This document shows positions 1 to 4,826 of a DNA stretch of 5,916 nt, piece after piece. The notes under the pieces are model-generated. The model was not told where the DNA came from, searched no databases, and was given only the letters and a program-made list of their open reading frames with translations. The stretch covers positions 1 through 5,916 of the forward strand of contig JAAFHD010000244.1 of assembly GCA_013298245.1 (NCBI GenBank). Direction: 5' to 3'. Origin of the DNA: Alphaproteobacteria bacterium. Its GTDB lineage: Bacteria > Pseudomonadota > Alphaproteobacteria > Acetobacterales > Acetobacteraceae. Every line of letters begins with the position of its first letter. Position 1 is the first letter of the stretch. The position numbers were made by a program, and so were the translations under genes.

Positions 1-1
1 C

Positions 2-40
2 CCCGCGCTATTGAACGAACGGGAGAGCTTTTCCGCATGA
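2..40 (+). CDS. Possible 3' end of an upstream gene (partial)
   Basis: Reading from base 2, the frame stays open for twelve codons (PALLNERESFSA) and stops at TGA 38-40, which overlaps the ATG of the next gene as ATGA. The same ATGA arrangement joins the next two genes, so a third co-operonic gene entering from the left is plausible. The stretch is too short to recognise a family. Another frame stops at TGA 12-14 after the residues PRY and is an alternative end for an upstream gene. The sequence shows only that these frames are open; that either is translated is inference. Confidence 0.3.
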   Translation, partial: PALLNERESFSA

Positions 41-948
41 GGGTGGCCGCGATCGGGTTGGGCAGCATGGGCGGGGGCGCCGCGCGTTCCATGTTGGCGA
101 AGGGGCTGGTGGTGACAGGCTGCGACCCCAGCGAAGGCGCGCGCGCGGCCTTCAATGCGGCGGGCGGGCAGGCGGTGTCGCGTGCCTCCGACATCCCCGC
201 CGGCACCGAGGGCGTGCTGGTGCTGACGGTGAATGCGGCGCAGGCGCGCGCGGCGATTTTTGGTGCGGAAGGTTGCGCGCAGCGCATGGCGCCAGGTGCA
301 GTGCTGGTGGTCTCGGCCACCATGGCGCCGGCGGATGCGCGCGCGCTGGCAGCCGACGCTGCGGCGCGTGGGTTGCTGTATCTGGATGCGCCGGTGTCTG
401 GTGGCGCGAAGGCCGCCGCCGCCGGCAGCATGACGGTGATGGCGAGCGGCGCGCCCGAAGCCTTCGCGGCGGCTGAGCCTATGCTGGATGCGGTCGGTGG
501 CAAGGTCTGGCGCTTGGGCGATGAACCTGGCCTGGGTGCCACCATGAAGGTGGTGCACCAGTTGCTCGCCGGCGTGCATATCGCCGTCGCCGCGGAGGCG
601 ATGGCGCTGGGCATCAAGGCCGGGCTGGACCCTGCGCAAATCTATGGCGTGGTGACGGGTGCGGCCGGCAATTCCTGGATGTTCGAGAATCGCATGGCGC
701 ATGTGCTGGCGGGCGATGAGACACCGCTCTCGGCGGTGAACATCTTCATCAAGGATCTGGGCCTCGTGGATGCGCTGGCGCGCGATGCGAGCGCGCCCGT
801 GCCGTTGGCGGCGCAGGCGATGCAGATGTTCATCGCCGCCGCCGCCAATGGGCATGGCGGCAAGGATGATGCGTTTGTGATTCGCGCCTATCAGGCGCTG
901 ACCGGCATTGCGTTGCCGGGCGAACCGCAGGGAGGGCCAACCACATGA
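37..948 (+). CDS. ltnD: NAD(P)-dependent dehydrogenase, L-threonate dehydrogenase-like (3-hydroxyisobutyrate dehydrogenase family)
   Basis: This is a cytoplasmic oxidoreductase of the beta-hydroxyacid dehydrogenase family, complete at 303 aa, the usual length. The N-terminal Rossmann fold carries GLGSMG at residues 7-12, with D30 ending strand 2. The substrate-binding signature DAPVSGG is at 117-123. The all-helical C-terminal domain holds the presumed catalytic lysine K171 (MKVVHQLLAGVHI, 170-182). The stretch AAGNSWMFENRM at 209-220 is typical of the L-threonate dehydrogenase (LtnD) subgroup, which oxidises the C2 hydroxyl of L-threonate to 2-oxo-tetronate during sugar-acid breakdown. Other hydroxyacid dehydrogenases of the family (tartronate semialdehyde reductase, 3-hydroxyisobutyrate dehydrogenase) are alternatives. 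GGGAG at 21-25 lies 11 bases before the ATG. The stop overlaps the next gene by four bases. The usual LtnD partners (a four-carbon acid-sugar kinase, an isomerase and an aldolase) are not in the window, so the substrate is inferred from the protein alone. Confidence 0.85.
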   Translation: MRVAAIGLGSMGGGAARSMLAKGLVVTGCDPSEGARAAFNAAGGQAVSRASDIPAGTEGVLVLTVNAAQARAAIFGAEGCAQRMAPGAVLVVSATMAPADARALAADAAARGLLYLDAPVSGGAKAAAAGSMTVMASGAPEAFAAAEPMLDAVGGKVWRLGDEPGLGATMKVVHQLLAGVHIAVAAEAMALGIKAGLDPAQIYGVVTGAAGNSWMFENRMAHVLAGDETPLSAVNIFIKDLGLVDALARDASAPVPLAAQAMQMFIAAAANGHGGKDDAFVIRAYQALTGIALPGEPQGGPTT

Positions 949-1292
949 GCTACATCGATGGCTTTGTTGCCGCCGTGCCCGACGCCAATCGCGACGCCTA
1001 TCGCGCCCATGCCGAGCAGACCGCCGTGGTGTTCCGCCGCCATGGTGCGACCCAGATCATGGAATGCTGGGGCGATGACGTGCCCGAGGGCAAGCTGACC
1101 TCCTTCCCCATGGCGGTGAAGCGTGCCGAGGGCGAGACAGTCGTGTTTTCCTGGATCATGTGGCCCTCGCGCGCCGTGCGCGACGCCGCCTGGCAGGCGA
1201 TCATGACCAACAACGAGATGTCGTCGGCCGAGATGCCCTTCGACGGCAAGCGGATGATCTTCGGGGGCTTCCAGGTGATGCTGGAAGCCTGA
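945..1292 (+). CDS. DUF1428 family protein (YbaA-like)
   Basis: This small soluble protein of 115 aa matches the DUF1428/YbaA family in length and along most of its sequence. Typical features are the N-terminal MSYIDGFVAAVP, the acidic EC-GDDVPEGK stretch near residues 40-50, the central ETVVFSWI-WPSR strand/helix near 63-76, and the C-terminal MPFDGKRMIFGGF at about 97-109. The family has a ferredoxin-like (dimeric alpha-beta barrel) fold and no established reaction. The start is set by GGAGG at 931-935, nine bases before the ATG, and by the ATGA overlap with the dehydrogenase stop, so the two genes are probably translationally coupled. Its link to sugar-acid metabolism is inferred only from that coupling. 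The stop codon abuts the stop of the convergent aminotransferase with no base between them. Confidence 0.85.
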   Translation: MSYIDGFVAAVPDANRDAYRAHAEQTAVVFRRHGATQIMECWGDDVPEGKLTSFPMAVKRAEGETVVFSWIMWPSRAVRDAAWQAIMTNNEMSSAEMPFDGKRMIFGGFQVMLEA

Positions 1293-2426
1293 TCAGAGCC
1301 GAGCGATCGCCGCGCAAATCGTCGCCACCTGCGCGTCCGACAATTCCGGATACATCGGCAGGCTGAACACCTCCGTCGCCGCGCGCGACGTTTCCGCACA
1401 CCCCGCTGGCCCCATCGCGATACGCCCGGCATAGGCCGACTGCTCATGCACCGGCACCGGGTAGTGGATGCCCGTGCCCACGCCATCGGCCTTCAGCCGC
1501 GCCATCAACTCACCGCGCGCCGAACTGCGCAGCACATATTGGTGGAAGACATGCTCGCTATCCGCCCGGCGCACGGGTGGCGTCAGCGCGGTGCCGGCCA
1601 GCGCCGCGTCATACTGCGCCGCGATCGCACGCCGGCGCGCATTGCCCGCATCCAGCGCTGTCAGCTTCACGCGCAGGATCGCCGCCTGCACTTCGTCCAG
1701 CCGCGAATTGATGCCGACCAGCGAGGACACATAGCGTTCGCGCCAGCCATATTGGCGGATGGCGGCGATGCGTTCGGCCAGCGCCTTGTCGGGCGTCGCC
1801 AACACGCCGCCATCGCCCAGCGCGCCGAGGTTCTTCGTGGGGTACAGGCTGAACGCGGCGGCAGCGCCGATCGTGCCGGTCTTGCGCCCGCCAATGGTCG
1901 CGCCGTGGCACTGCGCGCAATCCTCGATCAGCGGCACGCCGGCCTTTTCGCAGGCCGCGAGCATGGGCGTGATATCGCCCGCCTGGCCATAGATATGCAC
2001 CAGGATCACCGCGCGAATGGGCGGAATGCCGGGCGGCGGGTCTTCCAGCACAGCGGCCAGTTCATCGGCGTCCATGGTGTAGTGTTCGGGGTCGATGTCG
2101 AGCAGCAGGGGTGTCGCACCCACCATCTCCACCGCCGCCACCGTGGCGACCGCGGTGTGCGACACGGTCACCACTGTGCAGCCCGGGCCGATATTCATCC
2201 CGCGCAAAATCAGCGCCAGCGCATCCGTGCCATTGGCGCAGCCGACGGCGTGCATGCCATCACCCAGCCAGGCGCCGAATTCGCGTTCAAACGCGGCGCC
2301 CTCCTGGCCCAGAATATACCAGCCGGAATTCAGCGCGCGCGCGACAGCGGCGTCGATCTCAGGCTTCTGCGCGCGATAGCCCGCGCCGGGATCGGCCTGC
2401 GCGATGACGGGGATGGGTGCGTTCAT
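1293..2426 (-). CDS. DegT/DnrJ/EryC1/StrS family PLP-dependent sugar-nucleotide aminotransferase
   Basis: This is a fold-type I PLP enzyme of 377 aa that would transfer an amino group, usually from glutamate, to a keto sugar nucleotide in the cytoplasm. Visible motifs are ANGTDAL (64-70, phosphate-binding turn), the IEDCAQCHGA segment (167-176) with D169 for the pyridine nitrogen, FSLYPTKNLGALGDGG (192-207) with K198 as the PLP lysine, NSRLDEVQAAIL (240-251) and GIHYPVPVHEQ (319-329). The YPTKNLGALGDGG form resembles 3-aminotransferases for dTDP-3-keto-6-deoxyhexoses (QdtB/FdtB type) and related WbpE-like enzymes more than the 4-aminotransferases of the PerA/ArnB type. The exact substrate cannot be read from the sequence. 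The frame is open to 2699, but the ATG at 2426 gives the normal family N-terminus, has a good ribosome site and lies 10 bases after the epimerase stop. It is the last gene of the minus-strand train. Confidence 0.93.
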   Translation of the reverse strand: MNAPIPVIAQADPGAGYRAQKPEIDAAVARALNSGWYILGQEGAAFEREFGAWLGDGMHAVGCANGTDALALILRGMNIGPGCTVVTVSHTAVATVAAVEMVGATPLLLDIDPEHYTMDADELAAVLEDPPPGIPPIRAVILVHIYGQAGDITPMLAACEKAGVPLIEDCAQCHGATIGGRKTGTIGAAAAFSLYPTKNLGALGDGGVLATPDKALAERIAAIRQYGWRERYVSSLVGINSRLDEVQAAILRVKLTALDAGNARRRAIAAQYDAALAGTALTPPVRRADSEHVFHQYVLRSSARGELMARLKADGVGTGIHYPVPVHEQSAYAGRIAMGPAGCAETSRAATEVFSLPMYPELSDAQVATICAAIARL

Positions 2427-2434
2427 GGCGGCGA

Positions 2435-2438
2435 TCCT
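2435..2438 (-). promoter_or_regulatory. Ribosome binding site of the aminotransferase gene
   Basis: AGGA on the minus strand lies 8 bases before the ATG at 2426 and overlaps the TAG stop (2437-2439) of the upstream epimerase. This supports the 2426 start over the longer open frame and suggests translational coupling between the two sugar enzymes. Confidence 0.6.
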
Positions 2439-3426
2439 AAAGGTAGTCTTCCAAACGTTCACGATACCAGTCCAGCGTGCGGCGCAAACCCTGCGCCAGC
2501 GGCACTTGCGGTGACCAGCCGGTGGCGGCGCGGAAGGAAGCGTCATCGGCATGGTAGCTGCCGATGTCGATCGGCGCGCGGTCGGCGGGAAATTCGCGCG
2601 TGGCGAAGCTGCCTTGGCCGTCATTGGCGGCGATGCACAGATCGGCAAGCTCGCGCAGCGAGACGGGTGGCGCGCCGCCCAGGTTGAACACCTGGCCATT
2701 CACAGCGGCGCTGTCGGCGTGTTCGGCGGCGGCCAGGAAAGCGGCCGTCACGTCATCGACAAAAGCCAGGTCGCGCAGCTGCTCGCCGCCCCAGACTTCG
2801 AAGGGCTCGCCTTCCAGCAGGCGGCGCATCCAGATGCCCAGGAAGGTCTGCTTCGCGTCGCGGATGCGCAGGCGTGGGCCATAGCAATTGGTCAGCCGCA
2901 GCGACACGACGGGGCGCTTCAGAACGCGCGATTCCAGCAGCCAGTATTGTTCGCCCGCCCATTTCGAAACGCCATTCGCATCGGGCGGATTCACCGGGTG
3001 CATCTCGTTCACCGGCAGATACAACGGCCGCCCATAAAACTGTCGCGTGGACGCATGCACGACGCGCGCGCCAGGCGCCACTTCGCGCATCACCTGAACC
3101 AGCCGCACCTGCGCCACCGCATTGATGTGGATGTCCGCCACCGGGTCCTTCTGGCCGCCCATATGGCTGGTCTGCGCGGCCAGGTTGAACAGCACATCCA
3201 CACCGCGCGCCAGGCTGTGCAATTCGGTGTCGCGCAGGTCACCGCGCACCAGCATGACACCCGCGCCATCGAGGTTGCGCGGGTTCGCGCCACCTTCGTC
3301 GAACATTGCATCAAGTGCGGTGACGCGCGCGCCCAACCCCGCCAGCGCATGGCACAGATTGCTGCCCAGGAAGCCCGCGCCCCCGGTCACCAGCACACGA
3401 CGATTCTTCCACCAGGCGGCGTTCAT
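2437..3426 (-). CDS. NAD-dependent epimerase/dehydratase (extended SDR family), sugar-nucleotide type
   Basis: This 329-aa extended short-chain dehydrogenase is predicted to bind NAD and epimerise, dehydrate or oxidise a nucleotide sugar in the cytoplasm. The Rossmann fold starts at VLVTGGAGFLGS (11-22), with D39 at the end of strand 2, GDLRD at 62-66 and NLAAQTSH at 81-88. The active-site strand is HASTRQFYGRP (124-134), with S126/T127 in the catalytic Ser/Thr position. The YxxxK site reads NGVSK (151-155): lysine K155 is kept, but asparagine replaces tyrosine. The AAT codon at 2976-2974 shows this plainly. Substrate-side motifs LRLTNCYGPR (177-186), EVWGGEQLRDLAFVDD (210-225) and VFNLGG (246-251) are intact, so the protein does not look decayed. 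From memory, a subgroup of these SDRs has NG-I/V-NK or similar at this site, so the change may be a family trait. AAGGA lies 6 bases before the ATG. With the downstream aminotransferase it would form an amino-sugar pair. Confidence 0.92.
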   Translation of the reverse strand: MNAAWWKNRRVLVTGGAGFLGSNLCHALAGLGARVTALDAMFDEGGANPRNLDGAGVMLVRGDLRDTELHSLARGVDVLFNLAAQTSHMGGQKDPVADIHINAVAQVRLVQVMREVAPGARVVHASTRQFYGRPLYLPVNEMHPVNPPDANGVSKWAGEQYWLLESRVLKRPVVSLRLTNCYGPRLRIRDAKQTFLGIWMRRLLEGEPFEVWGGEQLRDLAFVDDVTAAFLAAAEHADSAAVNGQVFNLGGAPPVSLRELADLCIAANDGQGSFATREFPADRAPIDIGSYHADDASFRAATGWSPQVPLAQGLRRTLDWYRERLEDYL

Positions 3427-3483
3427 GGGACTTCCTTTAGCACCGCAAAGATGCCGCCGGAATGCGGCGCGGTTTCGCCGCGA
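3427..3483 (-). other. 57-base intergenic gap with two small overlapping hairpins
   Basis: This is the widest gap in the minus-strand train, between the VWA gene and the epimerase gene. It contains a 5-bp GC stem with a 6-base loop (3453-3457 with 3464-3468) and a second 5-bp stem with a 5-base loop (3468-3472 with 3478-3482). They share a base and could compete. No T-run follows on the minus strand, so neither is a canonical intrinsic terminator, and no convincing -35/-10 pair is visible. The end nearest the epimerase carries its ribosome site (AAGGA, 3437-3433). The gap could be a weak processing or attenuation site, or simply a spacer marking the border between phage-like and sugar genes. 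Confidence 0.35.
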
Positions 3484-4083
3484 TCATGGCGTTGCCGCGG
3501 CAAGCTCCATCGAGAGTTTGCGCCGCATCGCGCGGGCGAAGCCGGCCCAGCCATCGGCGGCCAGGGCGAAGCCGCCTTGTGTCACGGCATGCGCGCGCAG
3601 CCAGCGCGCCGGGTCATCGCCGGGGAGTGTCCCGACACCCAGCGCGTTCACCCGCACGCCGCGCAGTTCCAATGCGGCGCGCGCAGCCTCGGCCGGCGCT
3701 TCGTCCGAACCGCCATCGGAGGCGATGTCCACCACCTCCTGCTCGGCCGTGCAGGGCGCTTCTTCCAGCGCCGCACCGGCGCGTTCCAGTGCTGCACCAA
3801 TCCAGGTGCCGCCCGACAACCCGCGCGGCGCCGCGCGCAACGCGGCCGCGAAATCCGCCGCACTCGCGTCGTCTTCCACCACGCGCCACGGCACCAGCAC
3901 GCGCGTGGTTTCGGCGAATGCGATGGCGGTCACCGCCACCGCACCCTGCCTGCGCATCACGCCCAGCACTGCGGGGTCTGTCAGTGCCTCCGCCGTGCCG
4001 TCGCGCTGCAGCGCCCATTCGGCGTCGTTGATGGAGCCGGAGGCATCCATCAACAGCACCAGCGCGACGGCACAGGCGATCAC
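3484..4083 (-). CDS. DUF1194-like von Willebrand factor A (VWA) domain protein without signal peptide
   Basis: The whole 199-aa protein is a single VWA domain with a complete metal-ion-dependent adhesion site: DASGS at 13-17, threonine T93 in LSGGTWIGAAL (89-99), and D123 in VDIASDGGSDEA (118-129). The flow of sequence (LQRDGTAEAL-DPAVL, the VPWRVVEDDASAADFAAAL stretch, and the C-terminal AMRRKLSMELA) matches DUF1194, a mostly proteobacterial family of unknown role. From memory, members normally have an N-terminal signal peptide. Here the start is GTG at 4083, with GGGGG (4094-4090) six bases upstream and an in-frame stop at 4098-4096, so no longer N-terminus is possible. The hydrophobic first residues (ACAVALVLL) are strand 1 of the fold, not a convincing export signal, which implies a cytoplasmic or particle-associated protein. 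The start lies one base after the stop of the small tail-like gene, a sign of translational coupling. Confidence 0.85.
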   Translation of the reverse strand: MIACAVALVLLMDASGSINDAEWALQRDGTAEALTDPAVLGVMRRQGAVAVTAIAFAETTRVLVPWRVVEDDASAADFAAALRAAPRGLSGGTWIGAALERAGAALEEAPCTAEQEVVDIASDGGSDEAPAEAARAALELRGVRVNALGVGTLPGDDPARWLRAHAVTQGGFALAADGWAGFARAMRRKLSMELAAATP

Positions 4084-4084
4084 G

Positions 4085-4459
4085 TCACGCCCCCGTCAGT
4101 GTCAGGCTGCCCGGGTTCACCGTGACGGTGCCGGGGCCTGCGACGGAGGTCGCGGCCGAGAGCGGGCTCCAGGTCAGCGCATTGCCGCCCGCGGCCGCAT
4201 CGAAAATGCCGATGTGTGTCAGCGTGCCCACAGCACCGGTGAAGGTGAAGCGGATCGCCTCGGCGTTGGATTGCGCGCCGGTGCCGGTGAAGGTCACGCG
4301 CTGGCGGGCATAGCCATTGCCGACGGGTTCGCCCGTCACACCGGTGGCGGCGGCACCCCCGGTGCCAAGCGCGCAGAAGACGGCGGAAGGCTGCGCCGGC
4401 GCGCGGCCGCACAGCGTGCGCGCCAGCAGGTTGCGGGCGTGTTCGGTCAGTGAAGACAT
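4085..4459 (-). CDS. Small phage tail/fibre-like protein
   Basis: This is a 124-aa protein. The N-terminal SSLTEHARNLLARTLCG (2-18) is a short helix, followed by an all-beta body with SAVFCALGTGG (25-35), GNGYARQRVTFTGTG (47-61), NAEAIRFTFTG (65-75), THIGIFDAAAGGNALTWSPL (81-100) and a C-terminal Thr/Val-rich strand pair. The order of YARQ-V-F, N-I-F and HIGIFDA-GGN-L is typical of small phage tail or tail-fibre proteins (gp80-like) that usually lie beside fibre and adhesin genes, so a structural role at a tail tip is likely. The frame is open up to 4534, but ATG 4459 is chosen because AGGAG (4472-4468) lies eight bases upstream and the longer N-terminus would overlap the previous gene. It starts 22 bases after the preceding stop and ends one base before the VWA start. 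Family assignment is from recalled motif patterns only. Confidence 0.75.
   Translation of the reverse strand: MSSLTEHARNLLARTLCGRAPAQPSAVFCALGTGGAAATGVTGEPVGNGYARQRVTFTGTGAQSNAEAIRFTFTGAVGTLTHIGIFDAAAGGNALTWSPLSAATSVAGPGTVTVNPGSLTLTGA
4090..4094 (-). promoter_or_regulatory. Ribosome binding site for the GTG start of the VWA gene
   Basis: GGGGG on the minus strand lies six bases before the GTG at 4083 and inside the last codons of the upstream small tail-like gene. With the in-frame TGA at 4098-4096 just upstream, it fixes the start at this GTG. Confidence 0.5.
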
Positions 4460-4467
4460 GCGGGTTT

Positions 4468-4472
4468 CTCCT
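4468..4472 (-). promoter_or_regulatory. Ribosome binding site deciding the start of the small tail-like gene
   Basis: AGGAG on the minus strand, eight bases before ATG 4459, lies wholly in the 22-base gap after the preceding stop. It supports the 124-aa product over the 149-aa open frame. Confidence 0.6.
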
Positions 4473-4481
4473 GGGGTGGGA

Positions 4482-4796
4482 TCAGATATCGGTGGCGCCG
4501 GCGAAGAGCGGCGGCATGGCTGCGCCGTCTTCATCCTGGCCGGCGGGTGCGACGCGCACGGCGGCGTAGATCGCGGGCAGGCTGATCGCCTCGCCCACCA
4601 CCAGGCTGCCTACGGGGAAGCGGAACGCCATGCGCGAGAGCGGCATGCGGCCATCCAGCCGTGCGTCCTGGTGCAGGTAGCCGTGCAGCTGTGCATCCAG
4701 CGTGCCGGCGGTGAAATCCGCCTGCACATGGGTGATGCGCCAGTAGCTGGCGGTGACGCCGGTTTCAGTGATTTCGACAGGGTGCAGCAGGGCCAT
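4482..4796 (-). CDS. Small conserved-looking protein of a phage tail-fibre locus, function unknown
   Basis: This is a 104-aa soluble protein with no signal peptide, membrane segment or catalytic motif that I can recognise. Its first half (TETGVTASYWRITHVQADFTAG followed by DAQLHGYLHQDARLDGR) alternates like beta strands, with aromatic residues YW at 18-19. It resembles, in general style only, small hypothetical proteins found next to prophage tail fibres that begin with a 'TGV-YW-I' strand. The start is well supported: AAGGAG at 4810-4805 lies eight bases before ATG 4796. It sits 30 bases after the fibre stop and 22 bases before the tail-like gene, so it is almost certainly co-transcribed with both. 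Position suggests a fibre accessory, connector or assembly protein, which is inference. Confidence 0.75.
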   Translation of the reverse strand: MALLHPVEITETGVTASYWRITHVQADFTAGTLDAQLHGYLHQDARLDGRMPLSRMAFRFPVGSLVVGEAISLPAIYAAVRVAPAGQDEDGAAMPPLFAGATDI

Positions 4797-4804
4797 CGGG
4801 GGCT

Positions 4805-4810
4805 CTCCTT
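4805..4810 (-). promoter_or_regulatory. Ribosome binding site of the small unknown protein
   Basis: AAGGAG on the minus strand, eight bases before ATG 4796, is the strongest Shine-Dalgarno match in the window. It lies in the 30-base gap after the fibre gene, which implies efficient independent initiation for this small protein. Confidence 0.6.
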
Positions 4811-4826
4811 CGCGGGTTGTGATGGT

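Noticed and set aside
1446..2687. Long plus-strand open frame (413 codons) opposite the aminotransferase and epimerase
   Set aside because: It is rich in His, Arg and Gln with no recognisable domain and lies antisense to two genes with clear motifs, so it is a shadow of high-GC coding sequence.
2427..2699. Extended N-terminus of the aminotransferase (start at 2699)
   Set aside because: The extra 91 residues are Arg/Ala-rich and overlap the epimerase coding region. The ATG at 2426 has a ribosome site and gives the normal family length.
3451..3482. Intrinsic terminator after the VWA gene
   Set aside because: The stems are only 5 bp and no run of T follows on the minus strand.
2551..4125. Very long plus-strand open frame (524 codons) across the epimerase and VWA genes
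   Set aside because: It spans two real genes and a gap on the other strand, has low-complexity composition and no family resemblance.
3122..4453. Plus-strand open frame of 443 codons
   Set aside because: It is Ala/Ser/Arg-rich, overlaps three well-supported minus-strand genes and has no domain signature.
4460..4534. Extended N-terminus of the small tail-like protein (start at 4534)
   Set aside because: The extra 25 residues are Pro/Arg-rich, overlap the previous gene and would place the strong AGGAG inside coding sequence.
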